Shown: positions 33,090-41,798 of the stretch, piece by piece
Layout of the letters: each line of letters opens with the position of its first letter
Numbering within the stretch: the first letter of the stretch is position 1
Origin: Roseateles sp.
Lineage (GTDB): Bacteria > Pseudomonadota > Gammaproteobacteria > Burkholderiales > Burkholderiaceae
Length of the DNA stretch: 64,000 nucleotides
Assembly: GCA_019232985.1 (NCBI GenBank)
Contig: JAFAMW010000013.1
Location: forward strand, 20,338 to 84,337
Direction: 5' to 3'
The notes under the pieces: generated by a model
Databases searched by the model: none
The model's input: the letters and a program-made list of their open reading frames with translations, nothing else
What the model was told of the DNA's origin: nothing
Made by a program: the position numbers and the translations under genes

Positions 33090-35936
33090 ATGAAATTGAA
33101 CAAGCTTGCGCGCAGCCTGGCGCTGATGGGATTGGGCGCATCGGCGCTTGGCGCGGCGTACGCGCAAGCCCAGGACCAGGACGCCGCCGCGACCGCGGAC
33201 CAGAAGGCGCCGCAAAAGCTCGAGAAGGTCGAGGTGACCGGCTCGAGCATCAAGCGCATCCAGGACGAAGGCGCACTGCCGATCCAGGTCATCAAGGCCG
33301 CCGACATGGTCAAGCAGGGCATTACCAATGCCGAGCAGCTGCTTGCGCAGATCAGCGCGAACGGCAACGGCATCGACAACCTGGCGACCAACCAGGGCGG
33401 CGACTTCCTCAACAGCACGGCCGATCGGGCCCACAACAACGGCGCGTCGGGTGCCTCGCTGCGCGGCTTCGGCGCGCAGTACACGCTCGTGCTGCTCAAC
33501 GGCCGGCGGGTGTCTTCGTACGGCCTGAACGGCAGCTCGGTCGACCTGAACTCGATCCCCCTGGCGGCGCTCGACCGCGTCGAGATCCTCAAGGACGGCG
33601 CTTCGGCGATCTACGGCACCGACGCGATCGGCGGCGTCATCAACTTCATCCTGAAGAAGAACTACCAGGGCCTCGAGGCTTCGGCGTCCGAGGACGCGAC
33701 CCAGCATGGCGGCGGCGACATCTACCGCGCCTCGCTGCTCTTCGGCAAGGGCGACCTCGAAGCCGACCGCTTCAACGTCATGGCGAGCCTGACCGCCAAC
33801 GGCAACGGCCGGCTGCGCGGCGCGCAACGCTCGTTCCAGGACGGCTACCAGCCCAATCTCGGCCTGTCGATGGACACGACCGGCACGCCGTTCGCGAACA
33901 TCGGCGTCGGCGGCGGCACCGCGCTGGCAGGCTCCTACGTGCTGCCTGGCCAGACCCTGTCGTCGAACCGCGTCAACCTGCTCGCGCTGCAGGGCCAGTG
34001 CAACGCGATTCCGAACCAGCTGCCCTACCGCGGCGACCTGACCGGCTACACCAACGCCAACAATGCCTGCGACTGGGACTACGGCAAGGCCTGGAGCCTG
34101 ATGCAGCCGGTGCACAGCGTCAACCTGGTGTCGCGCGCGGAGTTCGCGGTCGCGCCCGAGCACACGGTCTTCGCCGAGTTCACCGGCTCGCGGGTCAAGA
34201 CCGCCGTCGAGTACACGCCGATCCAGCTGACCTCGATCAACCTGCCGACCAGCAGCCCCTATTACGAGAACCTCGCGGTGCTCGCGCCGCAGTACTTCAA
34301 GCCGACCAACACCGACCCGACCGACCCGCGCGTGTTCTTCGACGCGAGCAAGCCCGAGCGCATCCGCTGGCGCTGCATGGAATGCGGCTTCCGCCAGGAG
34401 GACACGACGGCGACGAGCTTCCGCGCCCTGGTCGGCGCCGAAGGCACTATCGGCACCTGGGACTACAAGGTCGGCCTGTCCTCGTCCAAGAGCCGCGCGA
34501 GCACGCTGCTCGGCGATGGCATGATGTACGACGCCGCGATCAAGAGCGCGCTCGCCAGCGGCGTGATCGACCCGTTCCTGATGCCGGGCCAGACCCAGAC
34601 GCCCCAGGCCCTGGCCTTGATCGATTCGGCCAAGGCCAAGGGCCTGTCGCTGTACGGCGGCCAGGCGTCCACCAACGAGCTCGACGGCGTGCTCTCGGGC
34701 GAGCTGATGAAGCTCCCGGCCGGCGCGCTGAGCGCGGCGGTGGGCGTCGACCTGCGGCGCGAGGGCTACCGCTTCGACGACCAGGAGGACGGCGCGTCGA
34801 TCCCGGCGATCAACGGCGTGACGTCGCCGGCCTCGCTGGCCGCGGTCGGCCGCACCATCGGCGCCGTCTACGGCGAACTGCTCGTGCCGGTCGTCAAGGA
34901 CCTCGAGCTCCAGCTCGCGGCGCGCTACGACCACTACAGCGACTTCGGCTCGACGACCAACCCGAAGGTCGCGCTGCGCTGGCAGCCGGTGCGCGAGCTT
35001 GGCTTCCGCTCTTCGTACAGCACGGGCTTCCACGCGCCGGACTTCGATGCGCTGTACGGCGGCCAGACGACCGGCCAGTTCAACAGCGACATCAACGACC
35101 CGCTGCTGTGCCCGACCGGCAAGGAGCCGACCGGTTGCGCCATCCGGCCCGACATCAACACCGTCAGCAATCCCAACCTCAAGCCCGAGACCTCCCGGCA
35201 GTTGTCGTTCGGCGTGCTGTTCCAGCCCGCCGCCTGGCTCAGCGGCAGCCTGGACTTCTGGCAGATCGAGCTCAACAACCGCATCGGTACGCTGTCGGGC
35301 CAGCTGCTCGTGGCACGCTACGCGCAGTACAGCCAGTACGTGAACCGCGACCCGGTGACCAACGAGATCACGAGCGTGACGGCGCCGTACCTGAACCTGG
35401 CCGGCGACAAGGCGCGCGGCGTCGACGTCTCGCTCAACGCGGTGACGAAGAACAACCTCGGCCAGTTCGTCGCGCACCTCGACGGCAGCTACCTCGGCAG
35501 CTTCAAGTCGCGCTTCAGCGACGCGGATCCCTGGAGCGAGCGCGTCGGCCAGTTCGGCGACACGACCTACGGCTTCGACCTGCACCTGCGCTGGAAGCAC
35601 ACGCTGTCGCTGAGCTGGTCGCAGGGCCCCTGGAGCTCGTCGCTGACGCAGGTGTTCAACACCGGCTACAACGCGCCGAACCCGATGTGGCCGAACGGCT
35701 TCACGCCGCCCCAGGCGCCGACCCATGTGGCCAGCTACACCCTGTACAACCTGACGGCGAGCTACACCGGGTTCAAGAACCTGACGCTGACCGGCGGCAT
35801 CAAGAACCTGTTCGACACCAAGCCGCCGTTCTCGGCCCACAACGTCGACGACGTCGCCGGGGCGGGCTGGGACGCCCGCGTCGGCGACCCGCGCCTGCGC
35901 TCGCTCGTGGTCCAGGCGAACTACAAGTTCTGGTGA
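33090..35936 (+). CDS. TonB-dependent outer-membrane receptor
   Basis: A 948-residue receptor. The ATG at 33090 follows a strong ribosome site (GAGGAGA) and opens a Sec signal ending AAYA. A plug domain starts at LEKVEVTGSSIKR with QYTLVLLNGRRV, LDRVEILKDGASAIYGTDAI and GGVINFILKK, then a 22-strand-type barrel ending in the aromatic C-terminus ANYKFW. It takes up a large or scarce ligand across the outer membrane using TonB energy. The closest genes on both sides are peptidoglycan peptidases, suggesting cell-wall fragments or peptides, but siderophores cannot be excluded. A strong terminator follows. Confidence 0.93.
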   Translation: MKLNKLARSLALMGLGASALGAAYAQAQDQDAAATADQKAPQKLEKVEVTGSSIKRIQDEGALPIQVIKAADMVKQGITNAEQLLAQISANGNGIDNLATNQGGDFLNSTADRAHNNGASGASLRGFGAQYTLVLLNGRRVSSYGLNGSSVDLNSIPLAALDRVEILKDGASAIYGTDAIGGVINFILKKNYQGLEASASEDATQHGGGDIYRASLLFGKGDLEADRFNVMASLTANGNGRLRGAQRSFQDGYQPNLGLSMDTTGTPFANIGVGGGTALAGSYVLPGQTLSSNRVNLLALQGQCNAIPNQLPYRGDLTGYTNANNACDWDYGKAWSLMQPVHSVNLVSRAEFAVAPEHTVFAEFTGSRVKTAVEYTPIQLTSINLPTSSPYYENLAVLAPQYFKPTNTDPTDPRVFFDASKPERIRWRCMECGFRQEDTTATSFRALVGAEGTIGTWDYKVGLSSSKSRASTLLGDGMMYDAAIKSALASGVIDPFLMPGQTQTPQALALIDSAKAKGLSLYGGQASTNELDGVLSGELMKLPAGALSAAVGVDLRREGYRFDDQEDGASIPAINGVTSPASLAAVGRTIGAVYGELLVPVVKDLELQLAARYDHYSDFGSTTNPKVALRWQPVRELGFRSSYSTGFHAPDFDALYGGQTTGQFNSDINDPLLCPTGKEPTGCAIRPDINTVSNPNLKPETSRQLSFGVLFQPAAWLSGSLDFWQIELNNRIGTLSGQLLVARYAQYSQYVNRDPVTNEITSVTAPYLNLAGDKARGVDVSLNAVTKNNLGQFVAHLDGSYLGSFKSRFSDADPWSERVGQFGDTTYGFDLHLRWKHTLSLSWSQGPWSSSLTQVFNTGYNAPNPMWPNGFTPPQAPTHVASYTLYNLTASYTGFKNLTLTGGIKNLFDTKPPFSAHNVDDVAGAGWDARVGDPRLRSLVVQANYKFW

Positions 35937-35942
35937 CGCCTC

Positions 35943-35970
35943 ACGCCGCCGTCGTTCGCGACGGCGGCGT
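35943..35970 (+). terminator. Rho-independent terminator after the TonB receptor gene
   Basis: A perfect 12-bp stem (35943-35954 with 35959-35970) closes on a TTCG loop and is followed by a TGTTCT stretch. It lies 7 bases after the receptor stop. Confidence 0.8.
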
Positions 35971-36020
35971 TGTTCTGGCCAGGGGATTTCGGGGGGCGGG
36001 CGCGTGAAGCGCCTGCCGCT

Positions 36021-36923
36021 TCAGAAGCGCAGGCAGCGTGCCGCGACGTCGAGTTCGACGTCGAGGCCCAGCGGCAGCGGCCAGTTCGGCACGCAATGGC
36101 CCGAGGGCCAGCCCGCGAGTACCGGCTTGCCGCGCCGGCACAGATGGTCGGCGAGCACGGCGGTGGGATAGGCGCCGCCGCTGAAGTCGCCGACGAGAAA
36201 GCCCGCCGCGGCATCGAGGACGCCGCACTGGGCGAGCTGGGTCAGCAGGCGGTCGACGCGGTAAGGCGCCTCGTCGACCTCCTCGAAGAACAGGATCGCG
36301 TCGCGCGCGTCGAGCGCCCAGGGGGTGCCGCACAGGGCGGTGAACACCGCCAGATTGCCACCGATCAGGCGGCCTCGGGCAAGGCTGCCCTGGCTCAGGG
36401 CATGTTCGGGCAGGTCCGGGGCGAGCACGAGACCCGGGCCGGCGCCACGACGCATCAGCGCGAACAGGCGTTCGGCCTCGGGCGCCGAGACCGCGCCGAG
36501 CAGATTGCTGGCGGCCATCGGGCCATGCCAGCCGGGTATGCCGAGGCCGTCGCGCAGCGCGTGCAGGCTCGTGATGTCCGAGAAGCCGATCAGGGGCTTC
36601 GGGTGGGCGCGCAGCAGCGCCGCGTCGACGTGCGGCAACAGGCGCTGCGCACCCCAGCCGCCGCGCAGGCACAGCAGCGCGTCGACCGTCGGATCGGCGA
36701 ACGCCGCATGCAGGTCGGCGAGGCGCTGCGCGTCGCTTGCGGCGAGGTGCTCGAGATGGGGCGGACCCGCGCAGCCCGGATACACGCGCGCCGACCATCC
36801 GTAGGCCTCGAGCGTCGGCACGACCTGCTCGAGCTGGCCGGGCCGCGGCGGCCCGGCCGGTGCAACGATCGCGAGCCGCGCGCCGGGGGCGAGGGCCGGA
36901 ATCGCCACGGTGCGTGCCGTCAT
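36021..36923 (-). CDS. ldcA: L,D-carboxypeptidase (LdcA family, S66)
   Basis: A 300-residue cytosolic-type S66 peptidase that removes the D-Ala from L-Ala-D-Glu-DAP-D-Ala. The triad is complete: Ser115 in GFSDITSLH, glutamate in FFEEVDEAPYRVDR (about 214-215) and His276 in PSGHCVPNWPLPLG. It also has the LRGGWGAQRLLP segment. There is no signal peptide, in contrast to the Tat-type paralogue at 29364. The start overlaps the stop of the serine hydrolase gene, making it the third gene of a dadA-hydrolase-ldcA operon. Confidence 0.93.
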   Translation of the reverse strand: MTARTVAIPALAPGARLAIVAPAGPPRPGQLEQVVPTLEAYGWSARVYPGCAGPPHLEHLAASDAQRLADLHAAFADPTVDALLCLRGGWGAQRLLPHVDAALLRAHPKPLIGFSDITSLHALRDGLGIPGWHGPMAASNLLGAVSAPEAERLFALMRRGAGPGLVLAPDLPEHALSQGSLARGRLIGGNLAVFTALCGTPWALDARDAILFFEEVDEAPYRVDRLLTQLAQCGVLDAAAGFLVGDFSGGAYPTAVLADHLCRRGKPVLAGWPSGHCVPNWPLPLGLDVELDVAARCLRF

Positions 36924-38029
36924 TGCAGCAGCGCGTCGATCGCCGCGCCGAGCGCGGGGACCTTCCACGTCGTCACCGCCTCGGGGTGCGGCGCGTAGCG
37001 ATTGCCGAGATTGCTCGTCAGCGCCACCAGGTAGTGGCGCGCCCGCGCGCCGGCGATACGGACGATGCCGGCGTTGCTCGTGTAGTTCTCGGTGTTGCCG
37101 GTCTTGTGGGCGAAGCAGCCGTCCGCGTCGGGGATCCCGGGGCGCCAGTCGGGCAGATGGCGCAGTGCGCTGCTCGACAGGACATGGTGCAGGCGCTGAT
37201 GGCGCAGGCAGTGCATGACATGGGCAAGGCTGGCGCCGAGCAAGGGCGCCTGGGTGTCCGGCAGCCAGGGCGCGGGCGGCGCGTCGGGGTCGATCAGCCA
37301 GAACAGGCGCAGTGCGTCCCAGGCGGTCATTTGCAGCTGGCCGACCCCGGCGCCGGAGACATTGCGCCAGCCGCCGTCGGCGCGCGTACGCGCGATGCGC
37401 AGGCCGGGCAGGCCGAGATTCGCGAACAGCCGGTGCAGCTCGTGCGGCCCCTGCGTTTCGTCGTCGAGCACGCCGATCTCGTGGAGATGCGCGACCAGCA
37501 CGTCGGTCGAACGGTTGCAGCTGAGCGCCGTCATGTCGAAGGCCCAGTCGCCGGCCGGGCGCGTTTCGCCGGATTCGCCGAGCGGGCGATCCCAGCGCGT
37601 GCGGCCGGCGTCGACGGCCCGCGCGACACCGACCAGCACCATCATCTTCACCAGCGAACCCGGGTAGGGTGCGACGACGCGTCGCGGGCCTTGGCCGAAC
37701 AGGGGCTGGAACGCGATGCGGGTCCAGTCGGCGCCGGGCTGCCAGACCGGCGAAACGAGCTGCGCATCGAGCTGGTCGGCGAGAAAGCTGACGTCCGCCA
37801 CGGCGCCGGCGTCGGCCGGGACGGTGGCGGCGAAGCCCTCGGGGTGCTCGCGCGAAAACAGTACGTTGGCCCAGATCGGTGCGGTCCCCGGGGCGAAGCG
37901 CGCGACCGCGAGATCGATGGACGGATGGGCCTCGACGGGCGCCCCGCCGCGCAGACGGTCGGGCGTGGCGGCGAAATCCTGGGCGCGCACGGCCGCGAGC
38001 AGGGCCTCGGCGAGCTGGTCGTGGTTCAT
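36920..38029 (-). CDS. Serine hydrolase of the beta-lactamase/penicillin-binding fold, no signal peptide
   Basis: The 369-residue product has the three active-site motifs of class A beta-lactamase-like enzymes: SLVK (Ser125-Lys128), SCN (170-172, SxN type) and KTG (309-311). The first 120 residues form an extra N-terminal part without hydrophobic signal, so the protein is predicted cytosolic, which is odd for this fold. It overlaps dadA upstream and ldcA downstream by 4 bases each. A D-Ala-releasing peptidase acting on imported peptides is the simplest reading; beta-lactamase activity is not excluded. Confidence 0.8.
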   Translation of the reverse strand: MNHDQLAEALLAAVRAQDFAATPDRLRGGAPVEAHPSIDLAVARFAPGTAPIWANVLFSREHPEGFAATVPADAGAVADVSFLADQLDAQLVSPVWQPGADWTRIAFQPLFGQGPRRVVAPYPGSLVKMMVLVGVARAVDAGRTRWDRPLGESGETRPAGDWAFDMTALSCNRSTDVLVAHLHEIGVLDDETQGPHELHRLFANLGLPGLRIARTRADGGWRNVSGAGVGQLQMTAWDALRLFWLIDPDAPPAPWLPDTQAPLLGASLAHVMHCLRHQRLHHVLSSSALRHLPDWRPGIPDADGCFAHKTGNTENYTSNAGIVRIAGARARHYLVALTSNLGNRYAPHPEAVTTWKVPALGAAIDALLQ

Positions 38030-39276
38030 GCCGCGAGCCTCAGTCCGTCGAGCGCGACGGCGCTCGTGCGGCCCTCGACGAGGTCGGCGACGATCTCGGC
38101 CGACGCGAACGAGAACGTGAAGCCCAGGGCGCCGTGGCCGACGTTGAGCCACAGATTGCGCAGCGGCGTCGCGCCGAGCAGCGGCGCGCCGGTCGGCGTC
38201 GCCGGGCGCAGGCCGGCCCAGACCTCGGCGCGGTCGTAGTCGGCCGCGTTCGGGAACATGTCGCGCACGGCGCGCTTGAGCGAGTCGACGCGCTTGGGGT
38301 CGAGCTCGGTGTTCTCGCCGACGAGGTCGACCATCGCGGCGATGCGCAGCTGTTCGCCGATGCGCGCGTAGAGGATCTTCTTCTCGAAATCGGTCACGCT
38401 GACGACCGGCGGCAGGTGCTTGGCCTCGATCGGCGCGGTCAGGCTGTAGCCCTTGAGCGGGTACAGCGGCAGGTTCAGGCCGAGCGGGCGCGCGAGCGCG
38501 CGGCTCTGCAGGCCGGCCGCGAGCACGAACGCGTCGGCGCCGAGTTCGCCGGCCGTCGTGCGCAGCGCGCGGACGCTGCCGTCCGGGCCGGTCGCGAAGC
38601 CGTCGACCCGGGCCGCGACGACGCCGCGGAAGCCCGGCTGCTGCTCGAGTCGCGCGGCGAGCTGCCGGCACAGCGCGTAGCAGTCGGCGACGGCCTCGCC
38701 AGCCGTGAAGATGCCGCCCGCGAGCTCGGCCTCGTTGTCCTGCAGCGCGGGCTCGAGCGCCAGGCATTCGTCGTGCGACAGCGCGCGCTCGGGGCCGCTG
38801 CCGCCCTCGAGCCGCGCGGCGACGCGCGCGAACTCGGCGGGCTTGCGGTAGACGACGAGCTTGCCCGGTTCGCGCAGCGCGATGTCGCCGAGCCCGGCGC
38901 GTTCGTGCAGGCGCGCGAAGCAGGCCTGGCTGTAGGCGCCGAGTTCGAGCAGGCGCTGCGTCGTGCGCCGGTTCACCGAGCCGCGGCACGCGCGCAGAAA
39001 GCCCGCGAGCCACGACCATTGGGCCGCGTCGAACTCGGGCTTGAAGCGCAGCGGGCCGTCGGGGTCGAGCAGCCAGCGCAGCGCTTTCAGCGGCACGCCG
39101 GCGTCGGCCAGCGGCGAGACGTAGCGGTAGCTGAGCTGGCCGCCGTTCGCGCGGCTCGCGCCGAGGCCGACCCCGGCTTCGCGTTCGACGACGGTGACGG
39201 CCAGGCCGCGCTCGAGCAGGGACCAGGCGGTCGTCAGGCCGACCACGCCGCCCCCTATCACCATCACATGTTTCAT
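38026..39276 (-). CDS. dadA: D-amino acid dehydrogenase small subunit
   Basis: DadA is an FAD-dependent membrane-associated dehydrogenase that converts D-alanine and other D-amino acids to 2-oxo acids. The 416-residue protein begins with the FAD motif VIGGGVVGLTTAWSLLERG and has the DadA-type NGGQLSYRYVSPLAD, PLKGYSLT and LNVGHGALGFT segments. ATG 39276 is used; a second ATG two codons upstream is possible. It is the first gene of a tightly overlapping operon with a serine hydrolase and LdcA, so D-Ala freed by these enzymes would feed into pyruvate. No alanine racemase is adjacent. Confidence 0.92.
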   Translation of the reverse strand: MKHVMVIGGGVVGLTTAWSLLERGLAVTVVEREAGVGLGASRANGGQLSYRYVSPLADAGVPLKALRWLLDPDGPLRFKPEFDAAQWSWLAGFLRACRGSVNRRTTQRLLELGAYSQACFARLHERAGLGDIALREPGKLVVYRKPAEFARVAARLEGGSGPERALSHDECLALEPALQDNEAELAGGIFTAGEAVADCYALCRQLAARLEQQPGFRGVVAARVDGFATGPDGSVRALRTTAGELGADAFVLAAGLQSRALARPLGLNLPLYPLKGYSLTAPIEAKHLPPVVSVTDFEKKILYARIGEQLRIAAMVDLVGENTELDPKRVDSLKRAVRDMFPNAADYDRAEVWAGLRPATPTGAPLLGATPLRNLWLNVGHGALGFTFSFASAEIVADLVEGRTSAVALDGLRLAA

Positions 39277-39292
39277 GCGCATTCTTGGAAAT

Positions 39293-39318
39293 CTTGTCTC
39301 GGCAGCGTACGGGACAAG
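39293..39318. promoter_or_regulatory. Inverted repeat in the dadA leader
   Basis: CTTGTC (39293-39298) and GACAAG (39313-39318) form a 6-bp interrupted dyad with 14-bp spacing, extendable to 8 bp with one mismatch. It lies 17-42 bases upstream of dadA. It may be an operator for the dadA operon; the binding protein is unknown. Confidence 0.35.
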
Positions 39319-39402
39319 CTCGGCACGAGGCCAATGAATGCGCAGTCAGGCCATATAACTTGACGACATGCAGGGGTTATCCGGGGGCGGCCGCGGCGTC
39401 GC

Positions 39403-40590
39403 CTACGCGATCACGGCCGCGAACGCGGCCGCCGTGGCCTCGACGTTGCGGTTGTTCAGGCCCGCCACGCAGGCGCGGCCCGAGCGCAGGACGTACACGC
39501 CGTGGTCCTCGCGCAGCCGGTCGACCTGCGCGGGCGTCAGGCCCGTGTAGCTGAACATGCCGCGCTGGGTCAGGAAATAGTCGAAGTTGCGGCCCGGCAG
39601 GCGCGCGCTCAAGCACTCGTGCAGCGCGTTGCGCATCGCGTGGATGCGCTCGCGCATCTCGGTGACCTCGCCCTCCCACAGCGCGCGCAGCGCCGCGTCG
39701 CCGAGCACCTTGGCGACGATCTGGCCGCCGTGCAGCGGCGGGTTCGAGTAGTTGCGGCGGATCGTCGCCTTGAGCTGGCCGAGCACGCGCTCAGCCTGCG
39801 CAGCGTCGGCGCACACGATCGACAGCGCGCCGCAGCGCTCGCCGTACAGGCTCATGTTCTTCGAGAAGCTGTTCGCGACGAGGCAGGGGATGCCCGCGTC
39901 GGCGAGCGCGCGGATCGCGAACGCGTCCTCGGCCAGGCCGTCGCCGTAGCCCTGGTAGGCGAGGTCGACGAAGGGCAGCAGCTCGCGGCGCGCGAGCACC
40001 GGGATCAGCTCGTCCCATTGCAGCGGGCTCAGGTCGACGCCGGTCGGGTTGTGGCAGCACGCGTGCAGCAGCACGACCGAGCGCGGCGGCAGGCGGTCGA
40101 GCGCCTCGAGCATCTCGGCGAAGCGCAGGCCGCCGGTGGCGGCGTCGTAGTAGGGGTAGGTCTCGACCGTCAGGCCCGAGCCCTCGAACACCGCGCGGTG
40201 GTTGTCCCAGGTCGGGTCCGAGACATGGATCTTGGACTCGGGCAGCCAGCGCTTGATGAAGTCGGCGCCGACCTTGAGGCCGCCGCTCGAGCCGACGCCC
40301 TGGATCGTCGCGGTGCGCGCGAGCGCCGCGTGGCCGGCGCCGAACAGCAGGCCCTGGACTTCCTTGCGGAAGTTGGCCGCGCCCTCCATCGGCAGGTAGG
40401 GCCGCGCGCCCGCGGCCTCGACGACGGCGAGCTCGGCGCGGCGCACCGCGTCGAGCATCGGGATGCGGCCGTCCTCGTCGAAGTAGATGCCGATCGACAG
40501 GTTGATCTTGCCCGCGCGCGGGTCTTTCTGGAACGCCTCGTTGAGGCTCAGGATGGGGTCGCCCGGGTAGGCCTCGACATGCTCGAACAT
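39403..40590 (-). CDS. Aromatic/aspartate aminotransferase (TyrB-like)
   Basis: A 395-residue class I aminotransferase of the AspC/TyrB type. It begins FEHVEAYPGDPILSLNEAF and contains SIGIYFDEDG, HACCHNPTGVD, the PLP lysine in NSFSKNMSLYGERCG and the C-terminal substrate arginine region. These enzymes transfer amino groups between aspartate or aromatic amino acids and 2-oxoglutarate. It lies upstream of dadA in the same direction, with a 126-base gap carrying the dadA control region. Confidence 0.92.
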   Translation of the reverse strand: MFEHVEAYPGDPILSLNEAFQKDPRAGKINLSIGIYFDEDGRIPMLDAVRRAELAVVEAAGARPYLPMEGAANFRKEVQGLLFGAGHAALARTATIQGVGSSGGLKVGADFIKRWLPESKIHVSDPTWDNHRAVFEGSGLTVETYPYYDAATGGLRFAEMLEALDRLPPRSVVLLHACCHNPTGVDLSPLQWDELIPVLARRELLPFVDLAYQGYGDGLAEDAFAIRALADAGIPCLVANSFSKNMSLYGERCGALSIVCADAAQAERVLGQLKATIRRNYSNPPLHGGQIVAKVLGDAALRALWEGEVTEMRERIHAMRNALHECLSARLPGRNFDYFLTQRGMFSYTGLTPAQVDRLREDHGVYVLRSGRACVAGLNNRNVEATAAAFAAVIA

Positions 40591-40643
40591 CGCGCTCGCT
40601 CCTTGGTTGCAGGGGATTATCTCCACCCGCCGCGCCAACGAGC

Positions 40644-41741
40644 TCAGATCAGCCACTCGCACCAATGGCCATGGCCGTGCGACCAGGCCAGCGCCTCGGC
40701 GCGGCCCTGCCATTGCAGCGTCCACAGCGTCGCGCGGTCGGCGGCCTCGAGGGCCGGCGCGGGCGGTAGCGCGAGGCCCGGCGGGCGCAGCGCCGCACGC
40801 TCGGCGCCGAGCCAGGCGAGGGTCGGGTGGGCGGCGACCGCGTCGCGCAGCCGCGCGAGCTCGGCGGCGGGCAGGTAGGCGAGCACCCAGCTGTTGAACA
40901 GCACGGGCTGGACGCCGGCCGGCAGGCCCGCGAGCCAGGGGCCGATCGCGGCGATGCAGTCGGGCTCGCGGCGCACGACGCGCCCGGCCTGCCGCGCGAT
41001 CGCGACGGCCGCGTCGAGGCGCGCGCGGCGTGCGGCGTGGCAGGGCCACAGGCAGGCCTGCAGCCAGCGCAGCTCGGCGGCGTCGAGCACGTCGATCGGC
41101 GCGGGGTCGACGCCGTCGCGCGCGACCAGGCGCCACGCGGCGTCCGGCGCGGGCGCGCCGCGCCAGTGGCACGCGATGCGCGGTGCGGCCGGCGGCGTGG
41201 CGCCGCGCGCGAAGCAGCCGGCCGGCCCGTCGTAGTCGTAGCCATAGGCGTCGACGCCGAGGTTGAGCCCGGCGCTGCTGCCGAAGTCGAGCAGCGCGAA
41301 CTCGCCGTGGCCGCCGCGCGCGGCCAGGTGCGCAAGCGCCGGCGCGAGCACCGCGCAGCGGCCGACCTCGTTGGTCTGGGTGCTGCGCGTGCGCAGGTGG
41401 GCCGCAAGCGCCGCGTGCTCGCGCGCCGCGAACTCGGCGAGCCGCGCGGGCAGCGCCGCGTCGGGCGCGCGCGTGCCGCCGACGCTCGGGTAGTAGGCGC
41501 GCAGGCCGTGGTCGGCGCCCGCGAGCACGCGCTCGTGCAGCGCGGCGAGCAGCAGGTTCGGGCGCGACTGCGTCGCGGGTGCGAGCGCCATCAGCTCGAG
41601 CAGCGGCGCCGCCGCGGCGATCGCGCGGCACAGCGCGACGTAGAGCGGGTCTTCCGTGCATTCGTGGTCGGCGAAGTCGCGGAACTGCGCGGCGAGCGCG
41701 GCCAGGGTCTCGGGCATGGGGCGGGTGTCGGGGTCTGCCAT
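40644..41741 (-). CDS. DUF2332 family protein
   Basis: The 365-residue protein shows the DUF2332 pattern: N-terminal QFRDFADHECTEDPLYVAL, RPNLLLAALHERVL, TQTNEVGRCA and a methyltransferase-like glycine segment LLDFGSSAGLNL. The fold may be SAM-dependent but no substrate is known. It is divergent from the Crp/Fnr-type gene; the 57-base gap holds a 20-bp perfect palindrome, so both genes could respond to the same regulator. Confidence 0.82.
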   Translation of the reverse strand: MADPDTRPMPETLAALAAQFRDFADHECTEDPLYVALCRAIAAAAPLLELMALAPATQSRPNLLLAALHERVLAGADHGLRAYYPSVGGTRAPDAALPARLAEFAAREHAALAAHLRTRSTQTNEVGRCAVLAPALAHLAARGGHGEFALLDFGSSAGLNLGVDAYGYDYDGPAGCFARGATPPAAPRIACHWRGAPAPDAAWRLVARDGVDPAPIDVLDAAELRWLQACLWPCHAARRARLDAAVAIARQAGRVVRREPDCIAAIGPWLAGLPAGVQPVLFNSWVLAYLPAAELARLRDAVAAHPTLAWLGAERAALRPPGLALPPAPALEAADRATLWTLQWQGRAEALAWSHGHGHWCEWLI

Positions 41742-41772
41742 GGCCTCAGCCTAGCGAACGGCGTCGCCACAA

Positions 41773-41792
41773 ATTGTCGGGTGCCCGACAAT
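41773..41792. promoter_or_regulatory. Perfect 20-bp palindrome at a divergent Crp/Fnr-type promoter
   Basis: ATTGTCGGG and CCCGACAAT are separated by TG. The core TGTCG-N6-CGACA has exactly the half-site spacing of Crp/Fnr operators (TGTGA-N6-TCACA). It lies 6 bases upstream of the regulator ATG and 31 bases upstream of the divergent DUF2332 start, so autoregulation and shared control are likely. Confidence 0.65.
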
Positions 41793-41798
41793 CCGGCG

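Noticed and set aside
33075..35840. Long open frame antisense to the TonB receptor gene (about 920 codons)
   Set aside because: High GC removes stop codons from the opposite strand. The receptor has clear domains, and the antisense product is arginine/alanine/valine-rich without recognisable motifs.
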